Origin: Elusimicrobiota bacterium
GTDB taxonomy: Bacteria > Elusimicrobiota > Elusimicrobia > 2-02-FULL-39-32
DNA: 64,000 bases
Assembly: GCA_016180425.1 (NCBI GenBank)
Contig: JACPBF010000002.1
Coordinates: forward strand, 62,001-126,000
Direction: 5' to 3'
Below the pieces are notes generated by a model, which saw only the letters and a list, made by a program, of their open reading frames with translations, ran no database searches and was not told the origin of the DNA. A program made the translations under genes and the position numbers. Positions 28,301 through 34,900 of the stretch are shown here, piece after piece (within the stretch, counting starts at the first letter, position 1; each line of letters begins with the position of its first letter).

Positions 28301-28731
28301 GACGCAGAAAGCACCATCATGGGTTGGGCAAAAGGGTTGTAGGGTTGGACAATGGGTTCTTCAGCTTCTTGCGGCAGACGGTCTTTAATCAGGTCTATTT
28401 TTTCTCTAACAGCTAAATGAGCAAAACTCATGTCTGTTCCCCAGTTAAATTCAAGGATCACCACAGACAACCCTTCCTTAGATATAGAACGAATTTTTCT
28501 TAAATTAGGAACCGTGCCAGCCTGTTCTTCAATCAGTTTAGTCACAATATTTTCTATTTCTTCTGGCGCGGCCGCGCCATACCGGGTTACGATCAGAAGT
28601 TCTGGAAAGGAAATGGTGGGAAAGAGTTCTCGAGGGAGAGATAGTAGAGCAATGATTCCTAAAAGCAGAATGGCTGCGTACAACATCGCTGTGGTAACAG
28701 GGCGCTCTACTGCCAGGCGTATCAGCTTCAT
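25363..28731 (-). CDS. RND-family efflux permease
   Basis: An 1122-residue RND permease, related to but clearly distinct from its downstream neighbour. Family marks: VERPVTTAMLYAAILLLG at the N terminus, FPTISFPEL and AGTVPNLRKIRSIS in the porter domain, SIGSITDNAICVLDN in TM4 with the conserved Asp, and GGIVVNNGIVLIDH in TM10. Between the halves (about residues 525-630) is a hydrophilic, Ser/Pro/Asn-rich insertion (VISKTMVSENKKESPLNLNA) that has no counterpart in standard pumps. ATG 28731. It is first in a two-gene RND operon with its own upstream region. Adapter and outer-membrane channel must be encoded elsewhere. Substrate unknown; export of envelope material is as possible as drug efflux. 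Confidence 0.9.
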   Translation of the reverse strand: MKLIRLAVERPVTTAMLYAAILLLGIIALLSLPRELFPTISFPELLIVTRYGAAAPEEIENIVTKLIEEQAGTVPNLRKIRSISKEGLSVVILEFNWGTDMSFAHLAVREKIDLIKDRLPQEAEEPIVQPYNPFAQPMMVLSASGELSLADLTRLANDVVKKRLQKVDGVASATVSGGQEREILVEVDVGKMQASNISLSGIVDSLKTSNVNYPAGTTQGRFYEYLVRTIGEFKTVADIGKTVIAVDTARDSPEFMFKSQSQRKGSETFQPRHQRMLSLQTIAEIKDTFKEIESYSRYKGKSNVSVAIQKQFDANTIKAASRVRRALKEVSLSLPKEMNLEVVYDESEFIKDSLRDVMIDGILGGIFAFLVLLFFLRNFQDALIVTLSLPVSIIVYFVFVFFMGRSINVIGLMGLSLSIGSITDNAICVLDNIDKYRRKLGNLIEASVLAPSEIFVAQFSSMLTNVVVFLPLLFAQGLSQQLFKDLSYAAIVTNIAALVVAVTLIPRITAYPLKWGKKKEELKTQSDQPKSDETEDQVIGIGGKVISKTMVSENKKESPLNLNAPPPVLNVEQTSSLKETNGSVPNQKINKCFLILKKIWNWLSQGLTEERSLKLHAFYEKYLVLSIAHKKLVLRGASFLFLFSFVIFYFKSKIFMPSVDQGQFLIKVNMPIGTRLDVTDRVVFKIESLLSKMDGVKDTLIRVGATAEESIDALGSHQGECVVGLDLDKLKSTEKFILVFKEKLKQVKLEGAEIEYILQDSTMKSMTVSAPIAITIKGPDLAALRKLSDDIQNSLKKIKGIEGVKTSLALPSFETRVSIDKDRASAFGLSVSEIARGALIGVRGFIATFFKEQGKEFGIRVRLREEDRNNPATITRVALRSPQGVMVPLGDVAQISSGYGPSEIQRSDQQRSVVISAQVIGRSLGEVIEEVENRLTGFRSKRDYSVELGGAKKEMQESFAGLFIAFMLAIVLIYMIMAAGFESLLHPFLIMITVPLGVIGVALTLLLTFTPLSVPVIIGIVLLGGIVVNNGIVLIDHINELRKEGMELIQAVILGCKNRLRPVLMTALVTVLALVPSALGTGIFAPMALATFGGLFISTALTLIILPLIYLHVEEKKLHRPH

Positions 28732-28746
28732 CTAGCTTCTAATCTC

Positions 28747-28775
28747 TATATAAATAGTATTTATTATTTGACCAA
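28747..28775 (-). promoter_or_regulatory. Candidate sigma-70-like promoter for the RND pair
   Basis: On the minus strand TTGGTC (28775-28770) is followed after 17 bases by TATATA (28752-28747), fifteen bases before the ATG at 28731. The leader would be very short and no strong ribosome site is seen, so this is a weak call in A/T-rich DNA. Confidence 0.3.
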
Positions 28776-28857
28776 TTTCTTTAGTTTTAACTTGTATGCC
28801 TTTTTCTCTGTACGACAATTTTGTTAGTCATTCTATCATATTCAACCTTAATTAAGA

Positions 28858-29436
28858 TTAGTGTGTTGTAGTAGTTTCAATCTGGTGTATGCGCTTTTCA
28901 TGATCTTCCATTTTAGTGTCTAAACTATTTAAGCGTTCGTCATGGGTAAGCACTTTTCGATCAAAAATTTCAACCCGCCCGGTAAAAGCATCTATTGCAC
29001 TTAAAATGACACGTACATCCTCTTTAGTCGCGCTATTTTCTTTAAGGTCATTCACATCCTTTTTAATATTGAGCACTACATTCACTAATTTATTGAATTC
29101 TTCTTTTCTAACCATCTGATTTATATGATTCATAAGCTCTTCAGACTTTGAATCCAATTTTTCAGAAAATTCCTTACGAGCCAAATCTATTTTTGTATCC
29201 AGTTGTTCTCGAACAGTATCTATCTTTTTGTCTAGCTGATCACGGGTATCGTCTATCTTTTTGTCCAGATGATCCCGGGTATCATCTATCTTCCTGTCTA
29301 ACTGATCCCGGGTATCATCTATCTTCCTGTCTAACTGATCCCGGGTATCATCTATCTTCCTGTCTAACTGATCCCGGGTATCGTCTATCTTTTTGTCCAG
29401 CTTTTTATATTCAGACTCTTTTTGAGGTGAAGACAT
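28858..29436 (-). CDS. Hendecad-repeat coiled-coil protein
   Basis: A 192-residue, highly charged protein with no signal peptide and no cysteine. Residues about 10-90 are tandem copies of an 11-residue unit (consensus LDRKIDDTRDQ), four to six of them nearly identical and the later ones decaying (KIDTVREQLDT, KIDLARKEFSE). Eleven-residue periodicity predicts a right-handed coiled coil. The C-terminal half (EEFNKLVNVVLNIKKDVNDL, RVEIFDRKVLTHDERLNSLD) continues with helical heptads. The start is ATG 29436 with AAGGAG four to five bases upstream. I know no specific function; similar small coiled-coil proteins are common next to mobile or toxin-antitoxin-type genes. It lies alone between the RND operon and the nucleotidyltransferase pair. 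Confidence 0.8.
   Translation of the reverse strand: MSSPQKESEYKKLDKKIDDTRDQLDRKIDDTRDQLDRKIDDTRDQLDRKIDDTRDHLDKKIDDTRDQLDKKIDTVREQLDTKIDLARKEFSEKLDSKSEELMNHINQMVRKEEFNKLVNVVLNIKKDVNDLKENSATKEDVRVILSAIDAFTGRVEIFDRKVLTHDERLNSLDTKMEDHEKRIHQIETTTTH
29221..29403 (-). repeat. 33-nt in-frame minisatellite encoding 11-residue repeats
   Basis: Six consecutive 33-base units start at 29221, 29254, 29287, 29320, 29353 and 29386 (the last one truncated). The units at 29287, 29320 and 29353 differ only at the last position. Unit length is a multiple of three, so copy-number change preserves the frame. There are no spacers, so this is not a CRISPR array. Confidence 0.92.
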
Positions 29437-29621
29437 TTTACTCCTTCCTTTATTTTATATTTAATAAATTTTTAGATCTTTATAAATTTATTTCACTTAT
29501 AATTATACTTTCAAATCAAAAAAAGTCTAGTGTTTAATTTCATCTATCTATGCGGGAATTTAATCCGACTGAATGATTCAGGCTAACCCGTTAAAATTCA
29601 TTTCATAATAGGCAGGAGGGA

Positions 29622-30086
29622 TCAATTTCGTTTTTTATTAACTTTTATAAGTAATTTTTTTAGGTCTAGTAAGTCAGTATCTCGATGGCTAAATTTTTTG
29701 GCTTTTATCAGTTCGGATAATCCTAGCACATGAACAGAAGTTTTTCCATATTGGGTAGAAACCTTATTTCTCCAAGCTTTCCTGAAAGGAATTCCAGCTA
29801 TGTCTAAGAGTATATCTATTCGCACAGGCGCAACCCCAATCTGATAGATCATTTTTTTATTTGTGAAATCTTGCGGCAATACGTTTTCCAAAGGCGCACC
29901 AAATTTTTTAAGCGCTTGGTGAATTCTCTGCGCATTGTCAGGGTCTGGTGAAACCCAAATATCTATATCTTTTGTGTAACGAGGTTGTGAATAAAAAATA
30001 ACCGCATGCGCGCCAACCACCAAGTATTTGACCTTATAGATATTTAACTGTTTGAATAGATTTTCGTAATCGGGGCAGACTTCCAC
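29622..30086 (-). CDS. Nucleotidyltransferase-fold protein (DUF6036-like)
   Basis: A 154-residue protein with the nucleotidyltransferase core seen in many small accessory loci: YLVVGAHAVIFYSQPRYTKD followed by IDIWVSPDPDNA, where the D-x-D of KDIDIW would bind metal and nucleotide, then RIDILLDIAGIPF and a C-terminal LGLSELIKAKK with DLLDLKKL. Homologues are annotated as DUF6036 or AbiEii-related nucleotidyltransferases and often travel with a small partner. The start is GTG 30086 with GAGG five bases upstream; no ATG lies nearby. It overlaps the partner gene by 53 bases in a different frame. A toxin-antitoxin-like role is plausible from family context but not shown. Antibiotic nucleotidylation is less likely. 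Confidence 0.8.
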   Translation of the reverse strand: MEVCPDYENLFKQLNIYKVKYLVVGAHAVIFYSQPRYTKDIDIWVSPDPDNAQRIHQALKKFGAPLENVLPQDFTNKKMIYQIGVAPVRIDILLDIAGIPFRKAWRNKVSTQYGKTSVHVLGLSELIKAKKFSHRDTDLLDLKKLLIKVNKKRN

Positions 30087-30252
30087 TTTTACCTCGCATT
30101 TTTAAGTAATCTGAGATCATCGTCCATGTGATGGAAAATTTGGTTGAAGCTTTTTGTTTTTTCCAAAATTTTGCGTCGAATTCCTCAGCTTCCTTAAAAG
30201 AAAAAGCTTTGTTTTCCCAAACGCGGCTTCCAATTTTTATTTTAATAGACAT
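30034..30252 (-). CDS. Small partner protein of the nucleotidyltransferase
   Basis: A 72-residue protein read from ATG 30252. The sequence AFSFKEAEEFDAKFWKKQ followed by TWTMISDYLKMRGKSG and a basic tail resembles the short proteins that precede DUF6036-type nucleotidyltransferases in many genomes. No fold can be assigned confidently; it looks alpha-helical. Its 3' end overlaps the nucleotidyltransferase gene by 53 bases, a strong sign of coupled expression. The frame extends nineteen codons upstream, but the extra residues (ILIRAWVESPISICYCIP) do not look natural and would overlap the divergent small gene at 30269. No clear ribosome site was found, so translation may be leaderless. Confidence 0.65.
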   Translation of the reverse strand: MSIKIKIGSRVWENKAFSFKEAEEFDAKFWKKQKASTKFSITWTMISDYLKMRGKSGSLPRLRKSIQTVKYL

Positions 30253-30268
30253 AGGGATACAATAACAT

Positions 30269-30415
30269 ATGGAAATTGGAGATTCAACCCAGGCCCGAAT
30301 TAAGATCATTCATCTTAAATTAGAAAAGACTGGAATCACAAGATTTTCTTCTATTCTAACTGAAAAGATATGGGGTGAAAAAATTGAAGAGTTTAGAAAT
30401 ATATTAGTATCATAA
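30269..30415 (+). CDS. Possible 48-residue small protein or gene remnant
   Basis: An ATG-to-TAA frame of 48 codons, divergent from the partner gene and separated from it by 16 bases. It has natural-looking amphipathic helical content (IKIIHLKLEKTG, ILTEKIWGEKIEEFRN). AGGGA lies twelve bases upstream. It may be an antitoxin-size regulator for the neighbouring pair or the tail of a decayed gene. I recognise no family, and chance cannot be excluded at this length. The next 138 bases hold no gene. Confidence 0.35.
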   Translation: MEIGDSTQARIKIIHLKLEKTGITRFSSILTEKIWGEKIEEFRNILVS

Positions 30416-30553
30416 AAATAGTAATCGTTTAGTCCGTAATAGTTTAGTCCAGCGAAGTTAATTTTTCTCGGTTGGTTCTGGCGGCAGGTTCCGTCCAGTT
30501 AATTTTCACTTACCATCGTTAGTCTTTTTATGTAATACATTCACTCAGGACAA

Positions 30554-30820
30554 TTAAGCTGAAGTTCCCAAAGGGTAAGATTTACCCGTAACTCTACTAT
30601 AAAGAGTCTCGGGAGCTATATCTACTCCATCGGGCCAACAAAGGGTGCCTAACTCTTTATTCACGCGCACCTTCTTAAAATAATCTAAATTAGAAAAATG
30701 AGAGAATACACCACCCTGTTGAACGTAATCTTCCAAATTGACAATCCCTTTCACTCCATTCTCAAAACTTATTTTTACCTTATATCCTTCAATATATCCT
30801 ACATCTACAACATCAATCAT
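30554..30820 (-). CDS. DUF2442-family protein
   Basis: An 88-residue DUF2442 protein: VDVGYIEGYKVKISFENGVK, VNLEDYV, GVFSHFSNLDYFKKVRV and LCWPDGVDIAPETLY are the family's conserved blocks. It starts at ATG 30820 with a strong GGGAGGG just upstream, only ten bases after the stop of the DUF4160 gene. DUF4160 and DUF2442 genes are frequently adjacent in bacteria and have been suggested to form toxin-antitoxin-like modules; biochemical roles are not established. Cytoplasmic, no membrane segment. Confidence 0.88.
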   Translation of the reverse strand: MIDVVDVGYIEGYKVKISFENGVKGIVNLEDYVQQGGVFSHFSNLDYFKKVRVNKELGTLCWPDGVDIAPETLYSRVTGKSYPLGTSA

Positions 30821-30830
30821 ATTCCCTCCC

Positions 30831-31091
30831 TTATGCCAATGGCGTAATCGGAAACAAAGGCTTCTTTTCCATTGCGTTTTCCCAATCTTTTAGTAACTCT
30901 TCTTTATGAAGAGACATCCACTCTGTTACCAAACCTATAACTCGAGGCGTAAGATGACCCTCTAAAATGGACAAATCTCGAATAGCTATAGATGCTTTTT
31001 CCCCACCATACCTCACATGGATATGAGGTGGATTGTGATCATCGTAGAAAATCGCTATAACAATTCCAAAGAATCTGCTAATCTCAGGCAT
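30831..31091 (-). CDS. DUF4160-family protein
   Basis: An 86-residue DUF4160 protein. The family core is complete: FGIVIAIFYDDHNPPHIHVR with the conserved His/Asp cluster, GGEKASIAI, and the C-terminal helix EWMSLHKEELLKDWENA. It starts at ATG 31091 with almost no leader after a TATAAT box and leads a two-gene operon with DUF2442. It is divergent from higBA, sharing a 100-base intergenic region. The HxH cluster suggests a metal or nucleic-acid site, but the activity is unknown. Confidence 0.88.
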   Translation of the reverse strand: MPEISRFFGIVIAIFYDDHNPPHIHVRYGGEKASIAIRDLSILEGHLTPRVIGLVTEWMSLHKEELLKDWENAMEKKPLFPITPLA

Positions 31092-31094
31092 AAC

Positions 31095-31132
31095 TATAAT
31101 TTAATTATAACACGGAAAAGTGTTATTGGGAA
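31095..31132 (-). promoter_or_regulatory. DUF4160-DUF2442 promoter with palindromic -10 region
   Basis: On the minus strand TTCCCA (31132-31127), 17 bases and TATAAT (31109-31104) precede the ATG at 31091. The -10 box lies inside a perfect 15-base palindrome, TATAATT-T-AATTATA (31095-31109), which could be an autoregulatory operator. The palindrome is A/T-only, so chance is a real alternative. Confidence 0.45.
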
Positions 31133-31157
31133 GTGTAGAATCCCTAGAACCTAGAAC

Positions 31158-31185
31158 TTGACAATATATAGCAATCTGCTATACT
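31158..31185 (+). promoter_or_regulatory. higBA promoter with embedded 7-3-7 operator palindrome
   Basis: A consensus TTGACA (31158-31163) and TATACT (31180-31185) are spaced by 16 bases. Between and over the -10 box is the perfect inverted repeat TATAGCA-ATC-TGCTATA (31167-31183), ideally placed for repression by the HigA antitoxin. The GTG start at 31192 follows almost at once, implying a very short or absent leader. Confidence 0.75.
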
Positions 31186-31191
31186 ACATGA

Positions 31192-31476
31192 GTGAGGCTG
31201 ATTGGACTAGATATCATTGACCATTTTAAGAAAAAATATCCACAATCCAGAAAAAGTATGGATGTTTGGATATCCATCGCGCGAGGAACGGACTTCGCTC
31301 ACTATGAGGAACTTAAGAAGGCATTTAACTCTGTAGATTATGTTGCTCCCAACACAATTTTTGATATATCCGGAAATAAATTCCGTTTGATTGCCCATGT
31401 TGATTATGGATTCAAAACCGTCTTGATAAAAAAGGCTATGATCCATTCAGAATATGAGAGGTGGAATAAAAAATGA
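31192..31476 (+). CDS. higB: HigB-family toxin (ribosome-dependent mRNA interferase)
   Basis: A 94-residue toxin of the HigB (YgjN-type, PF09907) family, expected to cut mRNA on the ribosome. Seen: IDHFKKKYPQSRKSMDVWI at the N terminus, the central block FDISGNKFRLIAHVDYGFK, and the C-terminal IHSEYERWNKK, which correspond to the RelE-fold strands and the conserved H-x-EY of the family. The start is GTG 31192, giving the normal family N terminus (MRLIG); no Shine-Dalgarno is present and the promoter is immediately upstream. Its stop overlaps the antitoxin ATG (ATGA). Toxin-first order is typical of hig loci. It is the only plus-strand operon of note in the window and is convergent with the giant gene. 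Confidence 0.92.
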   Translation: MRLIGLDIIDHFKKKYPQSRKSMDVWISIARGTDFAHYEELKKAFNSVDYVAPNTIFDISGNKFRLIAHVDYGFKTVLIKKAMIHSEYERWNKK

Positions 31477-31913
31477 CAGTACAAACTCTTGAAAAACAGG
31501 TCCAAACGCATCCTGTATCATCCAAAGACGTACGATGGCTTTATACTCACTTCCCACCCATAACGATAAATGGACATCAGTCCCACGTTATCTACAAAAA
31601 GGTTGTAGAGTTTCTTTTCAATAATAAAAAAACAGGCGGGGAGTTCCGTTCTTATTTAGAATCGGTCATTCACTTCCTAGATGAGTATGAAAAAAAGCAT
31701 TTTCCGTCCGCTGCTTCGCCAGAGGATATTTTGAGGTTTCTGATGAACCAACATAAGTTGAGTCAATCCGACCTAAAAGAAGAATTAGGTGGACAATCAG
31801 TCGTTTCTAACATTATGAGTGGAAAACGGCAGTTAACTCGCGAACATATTGAAAAGTTAAGTCGTAGATTCTCTATTTCTCCCGCCTCATTTTATTGCCA
31901 GAGCGCTGCCTAA
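31473..31913 (+). CDS. higA: HigA-family antitoxin with XRE helix-turn-helix
   Basis: A 146-residue antitoxin. The C-terminal half contains the helix-turn-helix (LSQSDLKEELGGQSVVSNIM, SGKRQLTREHIEKLSRRFSI), closely resembling E. coli HigA (YgjM). The N-terminal ~85 residues (DVRWLYTHFPPI, YLESVIHFLDEYEKKHF) are the helical part that neutralises the toxin. ATG 31473 overlaps the higB stop by four bases. It is expected to bind the palindrome in the upstream promoter as a dimer and repress the operon. The remaining 78 bases to the end of the giant gene contain only weak hairpins and no U-tract terminator. Confidence 0.92.
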   Translation: MTVQTLEKQVQTHPVSSKDVRWLYTHFPPITINGHQSHVIYKKVVEFLFNNKKTGGEFRSYLESVIHFLDEYEKKHFPSAASPEDILRFLMNQHKLSQSDLKEELGGQSVVSNIMSGKRQLTREHIEKLSRRFSISPASFYCQSAA

Positions 31914-31991
31914 GGTTATATCCATGATTAACCGTGGGCGGTCCCAACGCGGAAGTCAGAGGGAATGTGAGATTCTAGTTTGTTTAGGTGT

Positions 31992-34900
31992 TTATTGCTG
32001 GAGGGCTACAACGGTTTCAATTTCGTGGTCCAGATCTATTTTATTTAAAACTTTGGGGTCAAGCTTAATTTTAAGTTTTTCTAGGAGTTCATTCTTTTGT
32101 TCTGGGGTTAAGGAAGTGAGAGATTGGATGATCTCATTTACCCAACGAGCCATTTCTGAATCTGCATGGAAAAGAATGTTCAGTAAGGTAATGCTCTGTC
32201 CTTTCAAAGTTTCTAAACCCTGCCAAATCGCTTCCCCGCCAACCAGGGTGAGTCTTTGGTTGGGTTGAATTGAAGAGCTGAGCGATCCTGCGTTAAATTT
32301 GCCTTGGTCAAAAGCCACGTCCACCACTTTAATTTTAAATTTCTTTTCAAAGCCAATTAAAGCTTGAATGTCTTTTGCTTTTAAGAGTTTAGCTTCATCT
32401 GTTGCAATCCAAAGTTCTATCGTTTGACCATCTTGCGTTAACTCTTCTAGGGTTGTCATCATCACAGGCAGATGGAAGAAAGGAACTACTATCACCTCTT
32501 TGGCTTTGGAACCTTCAGTAGAACGTTTTAGCTCTTTAACCATCTTAGTTTCTATGGCACGATTTTTGATTTTATCTTCGCGCAATTTCTTAAGAAGATC
32601 TAGTTTCATCTGGGAAATTAAGAGCTTAACTCCAGGATTTTGGGATATGGATTCCAATGTTTTTGCTAAATGAATAATAGCCAAATATTCTAAAGTGGTG
32701 CTATTGCTAGGCACATGAGCAGGCAAATAAGCATGCACCTCTTCATGCAAGGCCCTAGCCATGAGTTCTAAAGGAGTCATCCCTTGTTCCAATCGGATAT
32801 AGATCGTATTAGAGGCATGGTCGTAAAAAGCTTTTGAATCTTTCATTTGTTCTTGGTCAGCTTCTGATAATCTCAAAGATTTAGCCTGACCTAACCACTC
32901 GCCTTCCTGAACCACTCGAATTAAAGCTTTTTGAACTCTGGTTTTATCCCCATCCACTCCTTCAACTCTGCTAAACGCATCTCCTAAACTTTCTCCCTGA
33001 TTCCAGATCCCTGCATTGAATAAAGCTTTAAGCAATACTTCTAACTCTAAGCTGTCCACCCCATCCAGAGTTTTCTTATTTAATATACTAATAGTTCTTT
33101 CTGCGGCAGCTAGGGTCTCTCCTCTTTCTTGAGGCTTATAAGGCAGAAGTTCAGCAATCTTCTCTTTAACTGCTTCTCTTTTTTCTTTAGTTAAAAATTC
33201 TTTGCCAAAAGCTTTCTGCTCTTTTAGATTTTTTTCTAAATCTTGGATCGCTTTGTCAAAAATCTCCTTATCTATCCCATCTAATTTTAGACCTAAGAAT
33301 GCTAATAAGTCTCTAAATTCTTCTATGGGAATATCAGTCAAAGTAGAGAGATAATAGAGTGTGCCTATAGCTTGAGCAATAGGATTTCTGGAATTTCTCT
33401 TGATCGCGCTTAACTGGGATTCCTGCTTTAAGAATTCCTGTAAATCCAGAGCTACTTTAAACGCATCCATATCCTCTTTAAGAGAAGGTTTTTCTGTAAG
33501 AAGAAGGTTAAAGAAATCCAAAGCAGTTGGAGTTTTGCCTAACTGTGAAGCTAATTCTTTTACTTTCTCAGATGTTCTATAGATACTAAATAATGGCTCT
33601 GCCATCATAACTTCAGCAAAAGCGCTAGTCTCAAATTTAACTAGTCGTCTCTCTCCCAGATTCTCATAATACGCTACAGTCACTTGCGATTGATAAACAT
33701 CTTTTACCTTAACATTAATTCTTACCAGAGCCGATTGATCTTTGCCAAAAATAAAACTCCTCTCTATTCTTTGATCTTTGCCTTTTATTAGATCAGCCAT
33801 CTGCGCGGCAGGAATGGCTCGCATCATAGCTATCAAATCTTCTGCTGTGGGCATGGGTAAATCTGGATGTGTGTGTCCCAGTTTAACTCCTGGTATTAAA
33901 GAAAGCGCTTTTACAATCCATGATCTTACCTTAACAGAAGTTTCAGTCCCTTGTCCTAATTTAAAGACCAATGGATTTTTACGACCAGGAATTTTTATTG
34001 AAACAAAAGCCACTTCCTCTTTAGTCTCTCCAATCTTACTCTTTAGACTCATGAAATCTAAAATCTCTCCGGATTTCAAAACCTCACCTGTTTCACTGAT
34101 GGCTGTTTGCGCTGACTCTGGTAAACTATTTTTTACTTGATTCAAAAAGTAAATTAACCGGACTTTATTACTATCTGCTTCGGGCAATTCCACAATAGTT
34201 GGGGCAGCTGCAGCTGATACTGATTCTGGAATTTGGCTCACACCTAGTTCCAGAGTTCTGTTCACAATCCTATTTAACTGACCTCGTTTTATAAATTCTG
34301 GATTCATCTTAACTAAAGCTAAAGCTAATCTAATTCCATTGACTCCTCCCTGTATTAAATCTGCAAGCTCTTCCGGCTGGATTGAATTCAAAATTTTCTG
34401 AATCTCTAGCGATTGAGCTGTTAAATCTAATTTTGTCCCTTGATCACTCACTAAATAGAGTTTTCCATTTTCTAATTTAAAGTTCCCCTCTGCTTGCAAA
34501 GTTACCCAACCTTGATTCAAGGCTTCAATCGCGCGAATCTTTTCTAAAACCTCTTTAGCTCCTTTAATAGTATCCAATCTTGATTCATTGATTTCTGCCA
34601 AACTATCTAAAGCTGCTCTTGCATCTGCAATCCCTTTAATGGTCTTTAATATCCTTGTCAACTCCTCTATGCTCCGATCCGTATCTTTTCTAAATCCAAG
34701 AGCCTCTACCTGATTGTGCCTAAATCCTGAAGCTTCTAAATATTCATGTCCTAACATATTGGTAACGAAATATTTAAGATCAGTTTGTTCAGCTAAAACA
34801 TCCTGAGAAATCAAAACATCTAAACTCCCATCCGCGCTTCTACTATAGGTAATGAAACTCTTTAAATCTCCAACTTCTCCTAGTTGACCTGGAATTTGCC

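Noticed and set aside
29221-29403. CRISPR-like array
   Set aside because: The 33-base units are directly adjacent without spacers and lie in frame within a coding sequence.
30253-30309. N-terminal extension of the nucleotidyltransferase partner
   Set aside because: It overlaps the divergent small frame and has unnatural composition; ATG 30252 is preferred.
30427-30450. Direct repeat GTTTAGTCC (30427-30435 and 30442-30450) in the 138-base gap
   Set aside because: Nine bases only, with no matching copy at a gene boundary that would make it an attachment site or target duplication.
31914-31991. Terminator between higA and the giant gene
   Set aside because: Only a five-base stem (GGTTA/TAACC) and a TGGG/CCCA hairpin occur, without a T-tract on either strand.
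34731-34748. HEYLEA in the giant protein as another zinc-protease motif
   Set aside because: The second His of HExxH is missing (HEYLE), so it is not a canonical metal site.
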